64,000 bases of DNA from Halostreptopolyspora alba (GTDB lineage Bacteria > Actinomycetota > Actinomycetes > Streptosporangiales > Streptosporangiaceae), in contig RJMB01000009.1 in NCBI GenBank assembly GCA_003725585.1, positions 116,975 through 180,974 of the forward strand, in the 5' to 3' direction. Positions 8,217 to 19,508 of the stretch are shown here, in pieces. A program made the translations under genes and the position numbers. Position 1 is the stretch's first letter. The number at the start of each line of letters is the position of its first letter. Under the pieces are notes generated by a model. That model did not search any database. It was not told where the DNA came from and saw only the letters and a list, made by a program, of their open reading frames with translations.

Positions 8217-10925
8217 CTAGAGCGGAATCCCCGCTTCGCCTCCCACCAGGGCCTCGACTCCCGAGGCGACCATGGGCCGGGCCACCAGGAAGCCCTGGCC
8301 GTGCCCGCACCCCATCGAGCGCAGCTGTTCCAGCTGCTCGGGCGCTTCGATACCTTCGGCGATGACTTGCATCCCCAGGTCCTGGCCCAGTCGGATGATC
8401 GTGTGGGTCAGTAGCGTGACCGTGCCGTCGTTGCCGAGGTCGCGGACGAACGAGGGGTCGATCTTGATCGCGTCGACCCGCAGTTCCCGCAGGTGCGCCA
8501 GCGACGCGTAGCCCATGCCGAAGTCGTCGATGGCCAGCCGGACCCCGAGTTCCCGCAGCTGGGCGAGCCGTTCGACGGCCTCGCCGGGGTTCTCCAGTAG
8601 TACCTCCTCGTCGACTTCCATGGTCAGCACCTCGGCGGGCAGCCCGCTCTCGGCCAGCACACCGGCCACGGTCTCGACGAACCTTGGCGAGAGAATCTGT
8701 TTCACCGACAGGTTCACCGACAGTCCGATGTCCCACTCCGACACGCGCCACGACGCGACCTTCTCGCACGCCTCCCGCAGGATCCACTCGCCCAGCGGGG
8801 TGATCAGTCCCGACTCCTCCGCGGGGCCGATGAACTCCGCCGGTGGGACCAGCGACTCGTCGTGCTGCCAGCGCACCAGCGCCTCGACCGCGGTCACCCG
8901 GGAACTCGCCAGGTCGACCACGGGCTGGTACTCCAGGACGAACTCGCGGTCGGCCAGCGCTTGGCGCAGCTCGGTCTGCAGCTCCAGCCGGGAGACCACC
9001 CTGGCGTGCATGTGGGCGGCGTAGATCTCCAACCGGCCGGCCCCGCCGTGCTCCTTCGCGCGGGCCATGGCCATGTCGGCGTTGCGCAGCAGCTCGCCGC
9101 CGTCCATACCCTGCTCGGCGAACGCCACTCCGGAGCTGGCGGTCAGTACCACCTCGCGGTCGGCCACCTGGAACGGTTCGGCGCTGACCACTCGCGACAG
9201 TCGCTCCGCCTGGTCGACCACCTGCTGCGGGTCAGCGCTCTCCTCGATGAGCACCGCGAACTCGTCGCCGCCCCAGCGGGCCAGGGTCACCCCGGACCCG
9301 GTGGTTCCGCGCAGCCTGCGGGCGGCCTGCGCGAGCAGGTAGTCGCCGAACGTGTGTCCCGCGGAGTCGTTGACGGCGGTGAAGCCGTCGAGGTCCAGAA
9401 AGATCGCGGCCACCTCGCCGGGGGGCGCGCCCGCGCGTTCGCGGCGGGTGAGCACCTCTCGGGCCCGTTCCTCGACATAGGCGCGGTTGGGCAGCCCGGT
9501 GATGCCGTCGTGGAATGTCAGGTGGTTGACCTGGTCCTCCAGCGCCACCTGGGCACTGATGTCGCGCGTGGTCACCAGCAGCCGCGCGGGCTCTCCGGGC
9601 TGCTCGTACACCGAGGCCGTGGCTTCGATGTGTCGCCAGGTACCGTCGCCGGCGCGGATCCGCACGCGCAGGTGGCTCCCCTCCCTCGCGCCCCGCTCGA
9701 ACTCCGCCATCGTCTCGGAGACGATGGGCAGGTCCTCGGGATGGATCAGTGAGGTGACCGGTTCGGCGAGGATGTCGTCCAGCCGGTAGCCGAACGTCTC
9801 GGCGGCCCCGGGGCTGATGTAGAACACCCGCCCGTTGTAGTCCAGTACCAGGATGACGTCGCCACTGTTGCGGGCCAGTTCGTGGAAGTGGCTCTCGCGC
9901 GTGTGAACCATGCGCGTCAGCGTGGCGTTCTCCTCCAGCAGGCCGACCAGCCGCACGACGAGGACGACCACAGCCGACCCCGACGCCAACGGGAGCACCG
10001 CCGCCACACCCTCGATGCGTAGTGCGGCGATTGTGAGGACGACCGTGGCCACGCACAGCGCGCCCGCCGCGGCGATCTCGGGCGCGAACCGGTACAGGCC
10101 GCGGCCGGTGATCCGGCGCGGTTCGGCCCCGGCACGCTCGCGGATCAGCCAGGGAAGGCTGCCGAGCAGCGCGAACCCGAGCAGCCGGACCGGGTACTCG
10201 ATGCCTCCGGCCAGCGGGGTTCCGAGCAGTCGGGTGACCGCGCCGATGAAGTCCGCGCCGCAGATGATGACGAACGCCCCGATCGCGATCAACACGGCGC
10301 GGCGGGTGCTGTGCGGGGAGGTGAACACCAGCGGCGCCAGCAGACACAGCACCGCGATGTCGGCCACCGGATAGACCAGCGCGAACCCCAGCAGGCCCGC
10401 GCTCTCCTCCAGTTCGCTGTAGAGCGGCGCGAAGACCAGCACCCAGACCACGGCGAACAGCGCGGCCGCGCACACGTAGCTGTCGGTCAGGTGGCGCACC
10501 GCCGGGCGCACCCCTGTGGGAAACGGCGCGAAGCGGGTGAACCCGAGAACGAACAGCGGCAGTGCGACGAGGGCGAACAGGTCCCCGAACGTCAACGACA
10601 ACGCGGCACTGGCGCTGAGCAGACCGGTGACCGAGGAGATACCCGCACCCGCGCACCACGCGAGCGCCGAGAACCCGAGGTACCGCAGCGCACCGGTGGT
10701 GTCGGCGCCGTCGACGTCGGCGTCGGCGTCCGTCGCGGTCACGCCTCTACGGCGGGCCGAGTACAACAACGAGGCGGCCGCCATCCCGGACGCGACGGCC
10801 ACCGGCCAGCTTCCGAGCCACGTGGTGAGCGAGATCCCGTCGACGTCAACCATCGTCCCCGCGGCGTAGGTCAGGGTCAGCACCAGAATGCCGCCGAGCC
10901 AAACGCGCGTGTCTGTTCTGGTCAT
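8217..10925 (-). CDS. Membrane GGDEF-EAL protein with PAS domain
   Basis: Composite cyclic di-GMP enzyme of 902 residues. Roughly the first 320 residues hold about eight hydrophobic helices (for example VWLGGILVLTLTYAAGTMV). A PAS domain follows near residues 345-460 (DVILVLDYNGRVFYISPGA), then GGDEF with an intact [10 protein letters not shown] near residue 550, then EAL with VEALVRW near residue 680. The EAL phosphodiesterase residues look present (DDFGMGYASL, IKIDPSFV). No RxxD inhibitory site precedes GGDEF. ATG 10925 is chosen over an upstream in-frame TTG at 10973. A GGDEF/EAL gene upstream of ilvB is, from memory, also found in Streptomyces. Net activity (cyclase or phosphodiesterase) cannot be decided here. 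Confidence 0.92.
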   Translation of the reverse strand: MTRTDTRVWLGGILVLTLTYAAGTMVDVDGISLTTWLGSWPVAVASGMAAASLLYSARRRGVTATDADADVDGADTTGALRYLGFSALAWCAGAGISSVTGLLSASAALSLTFGDLFALVALPLFVLGFTRFAPFPTGVRPAVRHLTDSYVCAAALFAVVWVLVFAPLYSELEESAGLLGFALVYPVADIAVLCLLAPLVFTSPHSTRRAVLIAIGAFVIICGADFIGAVTRLLGTPLAGGIEYPVRLLGFALLGSLPWLIRERAGAEPRRITGRGLYRFAPEIAAAGALCVATVVLTIAALRIEGVAAVLPLASGSAVVVLVVRLVGLLEENATLTRMVHTRESHFHELARNSGDVILVLDYNGRVFYISPGAAETFGYRLDDILAEPVTSLIHPEDLPIVSETMAEFERGAREGSHLRVRIRAGDGTWRHIEATASVYEQPGEPARLLVTTRDISAQVALEDQVNHLTFHDGITGLPNRAYVEERAREVLTRRERAGAPPGEVAAIFLDLDGFTAVNDSAGHTFGDYLLAQAARRLRGTTGSGVTLARWGGDEFAVLIEESADPQQVVDQAERLSRVVSAEPFQVADREVVLTASSGVAFAEQGMDGGELLRNADMAMARAKEHGGAGRLEIYAAHMHARVVSRLELQTELRQALADREFVLEYQPVVDLASSRVTAVEALVRWQHDESLVPPAEFIGPAEESGLITPLGEWILREACEKVASWRVSEWDIGLSVNLSVKQILSPRFVETVAGVLAESGLPAEVLTMEVDEEVLLENPGEAVERLAQLRELGVRLAIDDFGMGYASLAHLRELRVDAIKIDPSFVRDLGNDGTVTLLTHTIIRLGQDLGMQVIAEGIEAPEQLEQLRSMGCGHGQGFLVARPMVASGVEALVGGEAGIPL

Positions 10926-11215
10926 CGTGGCGCCCCGGGATGTGCGCTCCTGGCGTACCGGGGTGCCTGCCAAGCGGCGACAACCACGTACATGGGCACC
11001 CTTCCGGTCAATGGCAGTCTGCCGTTCGGGCTCCGGCGAGTGGATCGAAGACCCGTGGAACGACGCCCAGGCATCCGTGACGCCCTCTGCGCGTTCGTCA
11101 CCACGCAGGGACCACCCACCGGCTCCTCGACTGCCAATCGCCGCAGCGCACCTGCACCGACAGGGTATTGACGCAATGTCACGCTGGGATAGAGACCCGG
11201 CAGAGACCCGGCGAC
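10926..11215. other. Spacer between gatB and the GGDEF-EAL gene
   Basis: No gene is supported. The short frames here have no ribosome-binding sites. A small tandem duplication (AGAGACCCGGC twice) lies around 11191-11211. The promoter for the GGDEF/EAL gene must lie here, but I see no convincing -35/-10 pair. Confidence 0.5.
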
Positions 11216-11236
11216 AACACGGTCACCCTCCGTGTT
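11216..11236 (-). terminator. Short hairpin after gatB
   Basis: AACACGG (11216-11222) pairs perfectly with CCGTGTT (11230-11236) across a 7-base loop, 16 bases past the gatB stop on the minus strand. It is weak but well placed. Confidence 0.45.
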
Positions 11237-11252
11237 CATCACCCACTCGAAC

Positions 11253-12749
11253 TCAGCTCACGCCCAGACGCTCCAGGATCAGCTCGCGGGCACGGCCGGC
11301 GTCGGCCTGGCCACCGGTGGCCTTCATCACGGCACCTACCAGAGCGCCGGCCGCGGCGACCTTGCCACCGCGGATCTTCTCCGCGGCGTCGGGGTTGTCG
11401 GCGATGGCGGTGTCGACGGCCGCGCCCAGCGCGGAGTCGTCGCTGAGGACCTTGAGGCCGCGGGCCTCCACGACGTCGTCGGGTTCCCCCTCGCCGTTGA
11501 GCACGCCATCGACCACCTGACGCGCCAGCTTGTTGGTGAGCGTGCCCTCCTCGACGAGCGCGACGACCCTGGCCACCTGCGCGGACGTGATCGGCAGCCC
11601 GGACAGCGGGACCTCGGTCTCGGTGGCACGGCGGGAGAGTTCGTTGAGCCACCACTTGCGGGCCTCGGCCGGCGGCGCCCCGGCGTCCACGGTCGCGGCG
11701 ACCAGGTCGATGGCGTCAGCGTTGACCAGGTCACGCAGTTCCTCGTCGGAGAGCTGCCACTCGGACTGGATCCGGACACGCTTCGCGGCGGGCAGTTCGG
11801 GCAGGGTCGCGCGCAGCTCCTCGACCCACTCGGCGCTCGGAGCGACCGGCACCAGGTCGGGGTCGGGGAAGTAGCGGTAGTCCTGGGCTTCCTCCTTGCT
11901 GCGGCCCGACACCGTGGAGCCACTGTCCTCCTGGAAGTGGCGGGTCTCCTGGACCACGCGCTGGCCGGCCTCGAGAACCCCGGCCTGCCGTTCCATCTCG
12001 TGGCGCACGGCCCGGTCGACCGAGCGAAGCGAGTTGACGTTCTTGGTCTCGCTGCGGGTTCCCCACTCATCGCCGCCCACGGGCATCAGAGACACGTTGA
12101 CGTCGCAGCGCAGCGAACCCTCCTCCATGCGGACATCGGAGATCCCCAGAGCGCGGGCGAGGTCACGCAGCTCGCGGACGTAGGCGCGGGCCACTTCCGG
12201 GGCCAGCTCCCCGGCGCCCTCGATCGGCTTGGTGACGATCTCGAGCAGCGGGATACCGGCCCGGTTGTAGTCCACGATCGAGTAGTCGGCGCCGTGGATG
12301 CGCCCGGTCGCCCCGCCCACGTGCGCGGTCTTTCCGGTGTCCTCCTCCATGTGCACGCGCTCGATACCGATCCGGAACTCGCGGGGGCCGTCGGCCGACT
12401 CCACGGTGACGTCGAGGTGGCCGTCGGTGCACAGTGGCTCGTCGTACTGCGAGATCTGGTAGTTCTTCGGCATGTCCGGATAGAAGTAGTTCTTCCGGGC
12501 GAAGCGGCACCACGATGCCACGGAGCAGTTCAGGGCGAGCCCCAACCGGATGGCGCTCTCCACGGCGGTGCCGTTGACCACAGGAAGGGCGCCGGGCAGG
12601 GCCAGGCACACCGGGCAGACCTGGGTGTTGGGCTCGCCACCGAACACGGTCGAGCAGGAGCAGAACATCTTCGACGCGGTTCCCAGCTCGACGTGCGTCT
12701 CCAGCCCGAGCACCGGCTCGTAGGCGCGCACGACGTCGTCATAGGCCAT
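11253..12749 (-). CDS. gatB: Aspartyl/glutamyl-tRNA amidotransferase subunit B
   Basis: Kinase and tRNA-binding subunit of GatCAB, which converts misacylated Glu-tRNA(Gln) or Asp-tRNA(Asn) to the amide form. The signature [21 protein letters not shown] opens the protein, and zinc-site cysteines follow in FCSCSTVF and [12 protein letters not shown]. The [12 protein letters not shown] and [14 protein letters not shown] motifs are present; the C-terminal YqeY-like tail domain ends [16 protein letters not shown] 12749 gives 498 residues, starting [15 protein letters not shown] 12800 (515 residues) is an alternative with a GGGA element upstream. Unlike the usual contiguous arrangement, it is separated from gatA by about 2.6 kb holding a surface protein gene on the other strand. 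Confidence 0.95.
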   Translation of the reverse strand: MAYDDVVRAYEPVLGLETHVELGTASKMFCSCSTVFGGEPNTQVCPVCLALPGALPVVNGTAVESAIRLGLALNCSVASWCRFARKNYFYPDMPKNYQISQYDEPLCTDGHLDVTVESADGPREFRIGIERVHMEEDTGKTAHVGGATGRIHGADYSIVDYNRAGIPLLEIVTKPIEGAGELAPEVARAYVRELRDLARALGISDVRMEEGSLRCDVNVSLMPVGGDEWGTRSETKNVNSLRSVDRAVRHEMERQAGVLEAGQRVVQETRHFQEDSGSTVSGRSKEEAQDYRYFPDPDLVPVAPSAEWVEELRATLPELPAAKRVRIQSEWQLSDEELRDLVNADAIDLVAATVDAGAPPAEARKWWLNELSRRATETEVPLSGLPITSAQVARVVALVEEGTLTNKLARQVVDGVLNGEGEPDDVVEARGLKVLSDDSALGAAVDTAIADNPDAAEKIRGGKVAAAGALVGAVMKATGGQADAGRARELILERLGVS

Positions 12750-13257
12750 CGGCGCCGGATCTCCGCTCGTGGCAGGGCTCTTCGGTACCGCGCCAACCAT
12801 CGCCACATCCCGTTCCCGTGTCCGAAGCGTCCCCGCCGGCACCGTGCGTGGGCCGACCAACGGAGACGTCCATGATGATCGATCCGTGCTCCCCGTCAGC
12901 TCGTGGGGCGGACGGAGGAGCCACGTGCAAGACTACCGACACCGGAGGCGGCCCGGGTCCATCCCCGGCACGGGCAGCGGAGTCACCGTGGGTTCCGTCA
13001 CAGTGGGCGGGAACAGCGCGGTGCGGTCCCGGCCCGGTTTCGGGGGCGTCCCAGGAGCGGCGAGGCCCGTTTTCGCTGGTCGACCACGCATTTCGGACCC
13101 GAAATGCGGTCATGGTCACCTCGGGTTTACATGACGAGCATAACGATCCAACGAGAATTGGATCCCCCCTTCCCGCGCGCAAAACCGCTGGACTCGCTGG
13201 TCAGAGACCCACATAACGGGCCAAAGAAAGCGATCTTCGCTATTTCCGGTCGAAGGG
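12750..13257. other. Long spacer upstream of gatB with two palindromes
   Basis: No convincing gene. Two inverted repeats stand out. The first is a 10-bp perfect stem CGCATTTCGG (13087-13096) with 13099-13108, extended by a flanking GACCA/TGGTC pair at 13082-13086 and 13113-13117. The second is GATCCAA (13145-13151) with TTGGATC (13158-13164). Neither is followed by a U-tract, so they look more like protein-binding sites than terminators. Confidence 0.5.
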
Positions 13258-13286
13258 TTGGAAGGCCGGAATTGGGGCGCTAGGAT
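13258..13286 (+). promoter_or_regulatory. Probable promoter of the thioester-domain surface protein gene
   Basis: TTGGAA (13258-13263) and TAGGAT (13281-13286) are separated by exactly 17 bases, a good sigma-70-type match for a GC-rich genome. Transcription would start near 13293 and leave a 5' leader of about 230 bases. Confidence 0.6.
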
Positions 13287-13292
13287 CTGGCG

Positions 13293-13509
13293 ATGCGGCA
13301 GTCACCGTCATGCCGCGCCACCACGGGGACGCCAGCCCCGTAGCGACTGACGTGCAGTGTCCTCGTCCTCACGGGACACGCCGAGTTTCCCTGGTGGCCG
13401 ATCACCACCCCGAGCCCCGCACGCACGGACGGGAACGCGTGCGTCGTTTCTCGGGTGGAAGCGTGAATGTCGCCCATGGAGGTGGGCGAGTAACCATCCG
13501 GTCCCTTTA
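13293..13509 (+). promoter_or_regulatory. Hairpin-rich 5' leader of the surface protein gene
   Basis: The leader can form a run of separate stems: GCGGCA/TGCCGC, ACGGGG/CCCCGT, GTGTCC/GGACAC, TGGTG/CACCA, CGCACGC (13418-13424)/GCGTGCG (13437-13443) inside a CCCGAG/CTCGGG stem, and TCGCCCA (13470-13476)/TGGGCGA (13483-13489). GC-rich DNA makes short stems by chance, so this is suggestive only. I did not find the conserved core of the cyclic di-AMP, cobalamin or SAM riboswitches. Confidence 0.35.
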
Positions 13510-13524
13510 GTGAACCAACCGGGA

Positions 13525-14733
13525 ATGAACTTGAATCAAACGCCTCTTCCCAAGTCCCCCACGCGCCGCCTCGCCCGTGGCCTGACCACGGTCGCCGGGG
13601 CCACCACCGCCGCCTTCGTCGCCCTCGGCTTCGCGGCCGGGCCGGCCCTCGCCGACGAGGGCGACGGGCACTACGCCGGCAACGAGCTCAACGGCCTCGA
13701 CGTCTCCACCAACAAGGGAGACGTCACTGCGAGCCTGTTCAACCTGAAGCTCAACGACGGCACGGTGCTGCAGACCTACTGCATCGACTTCGACACCGAG
13801 ATCCGGGGTAACGCGAGCTACGAGCAGGACACCTGGTCCAACTACCCCGGCAAGGGCGACTTCGCGGAGCCGGCCAAGGTCCACTGGATCCTGCAGAACT
13901 CCTACCCCACTGTTGGCACGGAGACGCTCGCCGAGGAGGCCGGCGTCGACGGCCTCAGCGACAAGGAGGCCATGAGCGGCACCCAGGCCGCCATCTGGCA
14001 CTTCAGCAACGATGTCGAACTCGACGGCGACAACGACCCGGAGGTCGCGAAGGTCTACGAGTACCTGACCGACAGCGCCGAGGAGATGCCGCAGACCGGG
14101 GAGCCCGACCAGTCGCTGAGCATCGACCCCGAGGCCGCCGAGGGCGAGGCCGGCTCCACGATCGGCGAGTTCACCCTCAGCACCAGTGCCGACTCGGTAC
14201 CGCTGAACCTCGACGCCCCCGAGGGTGTGGAGCTGGTGGACCTGGAGTCCGGTGATCCGATCGACAGCGCGAGTGACGGCGACCAGTTCGGCGTGCAGGT
14301 TCCCGAGGACGCCGACGAGGGCAACGCCACGGTCTCGGCCTCCGTGTCCACCGACGTGCACGCTGGCCTGCTGTTCAAGGGCCTCGAGGGCAAGAAGCCC
14401 ACCCAGACCCTGATCACCGCCGAGACCGGCGAGGCCACGGTCGAGGCCGACGCCGGCGTGGCCTGGAGCGAGGCCGGCGAGCCCGAGCCGGAGCCCTCCG
14501 AGGAGCCCGAGCCCTCCGAGGAGCCGGAGCCCACTGAGGAGCCCGAGCCCGACGAGACCGAGCCCGATGAGAAGCCCGCGCCTCCCGAGGACGACGAGGA
14601 GAACGAGGGTGGCCTGCCCGTGACGGGTGCCGCTCTGACCGGTCTGATCATCGCCGCCGTGGTCGCTCTGGCCGGCGGTGCCGCCGCGATGTACCTGAGC
14701 CGCAAGCGCCGCACCGCGACGCTGGAGGGCTGA
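13525..14733 (+). CDS. Secreted thioester (TQXA)-domain protein with LPxTG anchor
   Basis: A 402-residue cell-wall surface protein. A Sec signal peptide ends at about residue 43 (FVALGFAAGPALA then DEG). The thioester domain follows: the cysteine lies in LQTYCIDFDTE near residue 86 and the partner glutamine in SGTQAAIWHFS near residue 154, the Cys-Gln pair that forms an internal thioester for covalent attachment in adhesins. A beta-rich middle region leads to a D/E/P-rich wall-spanning stretch (EPEPSEEPEP repeats, about residues 315-360). The sorting signal LPVTG is at residues 364-368, then a hydrophobic helix and the basic tail SRKRR. ATG 13525 is used; the in-frame GTG 13510 is equally possible and neither has a clear ribosome-binding site. 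No sortase gene is in the window. It lies between gatA and gatB on the opposite strand. Confidence 0.9.
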   Translation: MNLNQTPLPKSPTRRLARGLTTVAGATTAAFVALGFAAGPALADEGDGHYAGNELNGLDVSTNKGDVTASLFNLKLNDGTVLQTYCIDFDTEIRGNASYEQDTWSNYPGKGDFAEPAKVHWILQNSYPTVGTETLAEEAGVDGLSDKEAMSGTQAAIWHFSNDVELDGDNDPEVAKVYEYLTDSAEEMPQTGEPDQSLSIDPEAAEGEAGSTIGEFTLSTSADSVPLNLDAPEGVELVDLESGDPIDSASDGDQFGVQVPEDADEGNATVSASVSTDVHAGLLFKGLEGKKPTQTLITAETGEATVEADAGVAWSEAGEPEPEPSEEPEPSEEPEPTEEPEPDETEPDEKPAPPEDDEENEGGLPVTGAALTGLIIAAVVALAGGAAAMYLSRKRRTATLEG

Positions 14734-14769
14734 GCCCCCTGAGCGCCGGCCCACCGGCCCAATGATGAC

Positions 14770-14806
14770 GACGCCCGCCACCGTGGATCCCATGGTGGCG
14801 GGCGTC
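14770..14806 (+). terminator. Terminator after the surface protein gene
   Basis: A perfect 13-bp stem, GACGCCCGCCACC (14770-14782) with 14794-14806, and an 11-base loop, starts 37 bases after the stop codon. Confidence 0.8.
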
Positions 14807-14924
14807 TCGTCGTGATCGGTGGTGACCGGTGGACCCCGGGCCGGCGGCCTCCGCGTGAACCCGACAGTCCGAATGAACGCGGTCGCCGCGGAAGTGCCCG
14901 ATCTCACGTGCCGGCACCCGAGTC

Positions 14925-15314
14925 CTACGCGTCGTTGAGCGTCGCGGCCTCACCGGCGAGCGGCAGTCGTTGTACGGGCCGTCCGGTCGTCTCGGCGATC
15001 ACGACCGTGCCCGTTACACGACCTCCGGATCCGCCAGATCGGAGAACAGCTCACCGAACCGTCGGAGATCGGCAGCACCAACGGGGCACGTGCGGCGAGC
15101 GTCCTGATCAGAGTGTCGGCGGGGTGGTCGCCAGGGGCGGACCGAACTCAGCGGCGTGAACGTCGATCGCCGCGAGGACACCGTCGGGCACTCGGCCTCC
15201 TCCGACGACGGCACGGACGTCGCCGTTGAGATCTCGGGGAGGGTCACCGAACAGTGAACCCCGAAACCCCAAGGCGACGCGACAGGCGTCGGCCGTCACG
15301 CCCCGATACCCCAC
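14925..15314 (-). pseudogene. Possible degenerate coding remnant downstream of gatA
   Basis: Three overlapping minus-strand frames read like consecutive pieces of one protein. The first is around 15108-15314 (GDVRAVVGGGRVPDGVLAA, then IDVHAAEFGPPL). The second is around 15014-15100 (RRFGELFSDLADPEVV then stop). The third ends with TAG at 14925 (VVIAETTGRPVQRLPLAG, then EAATLNDA). Each has high GC at third positions within its own stretch, as expected of a gene broken by frameshifts. I do not recognise the family. It lies just after gatA on the same strand. Chance open frames in GC-rich DNA remain possible. Confidence 0.3.
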
Positions 15315-15335
15315 CGGGCACCGCTACCGCGACGG

Positions 15336-16834
<1,499 letters not shown>

Positions 16835-16835
<1 letters not shown>

Positions 16836-17134
16836 CACGCCTCCTCCCCCAGAATCCGCGGCACGCGGAACCGCTGGTCTTCCACCGCGGGCGCGCCGGC
16901 CAGCGCCTGGTCGGGATCGAGCCCCTGGTGGGTCTCGTCGGGCCGGTAGACATTGGTCAGCGGCAGGGCGTGCGAGCTCGGCGGGATGTCGCCCTGGGCG
17001 ACCTCCTGCACCTTCGCCACGGCCGAGATGATCACGTCGAGCTGGGCGGCGAGCTGGTCCAGCTCGTCATCGTGCAGCGCCAGCCGCGACAACCGGGCGA
17101 GGTGGGCGACCTCATCGCGGGTGATGGCGGACAT
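16835..17134 (-). CDS. gatC: Aspartyl/glutamyl-tRNA amidotransferase subunit C
   Basis: Small subunit that wraps and stabilises GatA. The 99-residue protein starts [20 protein letters not shown], the standard GatC N-terminus, and has the LTNVYRPDE segment near residue 65. ATG 17134 is chosen from this alignment; no strong ribosome-binding site is seen. Its stop codon overlaps the gatA start, so the two are translationally coupled. Confidence 0.95.
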
Positions 17135-17405
17135 GAGTGGCAAACCGTTTCGTGATGGTCGAAGATGTCGATGGGTTGTCGTCGGATGTCGGTGGACTCG
17201 GATGTGTCCGGGCGCCGGGACGCCGCGTTCGGCGAACGACCGTCCGAGACGCTCGGTCGTGGAACACGGGCCCGTTGACGACGGACAGCCCAATCCTATG
17301 TCGGCCAGCGACCCGGTGAGGCGCCGTAGGGGCTCCCGGGGCGGCGTCGGGAGCGTCTCCACGACGTCCACGATCCGCGCCGTACCGTACCGGAGTAGGG
17401 CCCAC

Positions 17406-19454
17406 CTAGGCCGTTCGCTGCTCCCCTCCGGTGGGAAGGCCGCTGTGCTCCCGGAGAAACGTGGTGGCGGCGTCGGTCTCCAACGGCGCGGAGAAGAACA
17501 ACCCCTGCGCGGCGGTACACCCCATGGCTCGTACCGACTCGGCGACCCGCTCGGACTCGACCCCCTCGGCGACGGTGCGCATCCCGAGCGCGCCGACGAG
17601 GTCGACCGCGGAGCCCACGATGACCCGGCCGTCGGGGTCGTCGACGACTCGCCGGACGAAGGACTCGTCGATCTTGATCTCCTCCACCGGTAGGCCGTTC
17701 AGCCGCGCGAGTGTGAAGTACCCGGTCCCGAAGTCGTCCAGGGCCAGGGACACCCCCAGGTCGGCCAGTGCCAAAATCGTCGGCGTGATCGCGTCGGCGT
17801 CGGTCACCATGACGCGCTCGCTGATCTCCATGCGCAGCGCCCGCGCCGGGAGCCCGTGCCGGCGCAGTCCGGAACTGACGACGTCGGGCAGGCTGGGGTC
17901 GAGCAACTCGCGCGCCGAGAGGTTGACCGCCACCGGTACCGCCATCCCTCCGAACCACCAGCGCGCCACCTGCGTCAGGGTCAGCTCCAGTACCTCGTGG
18001 GTGAAGTTGCGCATGAGGTAGGACTGCTCGACCAGCGGCACGAACTCCTCGGGCGGCAGGATGCCGCGTCGCGGGTGTCGCCAGCGGACCAACGCCTCCA
18101 TGCCCACCACTCGACGATCGCCCAGAGTCACCTTGGGCTGGTAGAACATCTCCAGCTCGTCCTCGGCCAGAGCGCGGCGGAGCTCACCGAACAGACTGAG
18201 TCGCGCGGTGGAGTTGCGGTCCTTGTGCGGGGCGTAGAGGTCCACCCCCACCCTGCTCTCCTTGGCGACGTACATCGCGACATCGGCGCGCTGCATGAGT
18301 AGCTCGAAGTCGGGGGCGTGGTTGGGGTACAGCGCGATGCCGATGCTGGCCTCGAGGTCGAAGTCCATACCGTCGAGCCGCATCGGCTCGGCCAGCGAGA
18401 CCCGTAGCCGCGCGGCCACCTCACGCGCCGAGGCGGCGTCGCGCACCTGGGGCAGCAGTACCGCGAACTCGTCGCCGCCGAGCCGCGCGACGAGATCCCC
18501 GGGGCGCACGCTGTGCGTGAGCCGACGCGCGACGGTCTGCAGCAGGCGGTCGCCGGTGGGATGTCCCAGGGTGTCGTTGACCTCCTTGAACCGGTCGAGG
18601 TCGAGCAGCAGCAGCCCCACCCGGTGGTTGCGCTGCTGTGCCTCGCTGAGCGCCTCCTGGGTGCGCAGGATCAACAGCTTGCGGTTCGCCAGTCCGGTGA
18701 GCTCATCGTGGTTGACCTGGTACTCGCGTTTCGCCGACAGGGTGGCGCTGATGTAGAGCGCGGCCAGCGGGAAGAAGAACAGCGGCACCAGCCAGATGGA
18801 GTGGGTCATGGCGACCACGACCAGCGGTGCCAGGCTGAGCAGCACGCCGCTGACGAACAGCCGCTGACCGATGTCCTTGGTGAGCATGGTGCGCAGTGGG
18901 GAGCGCGCGTGCATGGCGACGGCGCACTCCACCAGTACCAGGTTGGTCAGGAAGTAGCCGCCCGCGGCGAGTGCCACCACGATCAGGTGTGGCCCCTCGG
19001 GAACCCAGGGAGCACCGTTGGTGTCGGGGCCGAGCAGCCGGATCACGGCGTCGGCCACCCCGAAGCTCAGCACGTACTGGGCGCCGTTGAACGCCATGCG
19101 GTGCGCCGCGTGCCCGCGCGCGATACCGGCGATCACCGTGGCGACCGCCTGGACCAGCCCCGCCACCGGCAGGCCGTAGAAGATGACCAGCGCGAACGAG
19201 AACGGTACGGAGGTCGGGGCGCCGTCGGTGGGTGCGGTGGGTGTGGCGATCGGCCGGAGCTCACCGATGATCACCATGCACAGCATGACCCAGATGAGCG
19301 GCTGTGCCGCGAGCAATTGCAGCTTAGCGGGACCCAACCAGAACAGGGAGACACCAAGCAGGACGCAACCGGCCACCGTGGTGCTCACGAGATAGAGCCA
19401 CAGTGGAGTGCCGACCCGTGGGCCGACATCCCGGGTGTCGTTGGGGTCCAACAT
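17406..19454 (-). CDS. Membrane GGDEF-EAL protein (RmdB-like)
   Basis: Cyclic di-GMP enzyme of 682 residues. About six to eight membrane helices cover residues 18-245. GGDEF follows with [13 protein letters not shown] near residue 328 and an RPGD inhibitory-site match five residues before it. The EAL domain has [10 protein letters not shown] near residue 450, [26 protein letters not shown] and IKIDESFV, all consistent with an active phosphodiesterase. The start ATG 19454 has AAGGA upstream. Its place between gatC and ligA matches, from memory, the locus of a Streptomyces composite protein (RmdB type) tied to development. A palindrome at 19491-19508 lies just upstream. Confidence 0.92.
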   Translation of the reverse strand: MLDPNDTRDVGPRVGTPLWLYLVSTTVAGCVLLGVSLFWLGPAKLQLLAAQPLIWVMLCMVIIGELRPIATPTAPTDGAPTSVPFSFALVIFYGLPVAGLVQAVATVIAGIARGHAAHRMAFNGAQYVLSFGVADAVIRLLGPDTNGAPWVPEGPHLIVVALAAGGYFLTNLVLVECAVAMHARSPLRTMLTKDIGQRLFVSGVLLSLAPLVVVAMTHSIWLVPLFFFPLAALYISATLSAKREYQVNHDELTGLANRKLLILRTQEALSEAQQRNHRVGLLLLDLDRFKEVNDTLGHPTGDRLLQTVARRLTHSVRPGDLVARLGGDEFAVLLPQVRDAASAREVAARLRVSLAEPMRLDGMDFDLEASIGIALYPNHAPDFELLMQRADVAMYVAKESRVGVDLYAPHKDRNSTARLSLFGELRRALAEDELEMFYQPKVTLGDRRVVGMEALVRWRHPRRGILPPEEFVPLVEQSYLMRNFTHEVLELTLTQVARWWFGGMAVPVAVNLSARELLDPSLPDVVSSGLRRHGLPARALRMEISERVMVTDADAITPTILALADLGVSLALDDFGTGYFTLARLNGLPVEEIKIDESFVRRVVDDPDGRVIVGSAVDLVGALGMRTVAEGVESERVAESVRAMGCTAAQGLFFSAPLETDAATTFLREHSGLPTGGEQRTA

Positions 19455-19490
19455 AGGCGTCCTTGGGGTGATTCCAGGGGCGTGTCACCG

Positions 19491-19508
19491 GGTGGAACGG
19501 GTTCCACC
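19491..19508 (-). promoter_or_regulatory. Palindromic operator candidate upstream of the second GGDEF-EAL gene
   Basis: GGTGGAAC-GG-GTTCCACC has perfect 8-base arms and lies 37 bases upstream of the start codon, in the expected promoter or leader. It could be a repressor site or a leader hairpin. It does not match the BldD pattern I recall. Confidence 0.4.

Noticed and set aside
13293..13524. Cyclic di-AMP, SAM or cobalamin riboswitch
   Set aside because: The conserved cores I know for these classes are not present; only generic stems are seen, so it is reported as a structured leader candidate.
13357..13524. N-terminal extension of the surface protein frame
   Set aside because: The extra 56 codons would precede a typical signal peptide and overlap the hairpin-rich leader; a Sec signal must be at the N-terminus.
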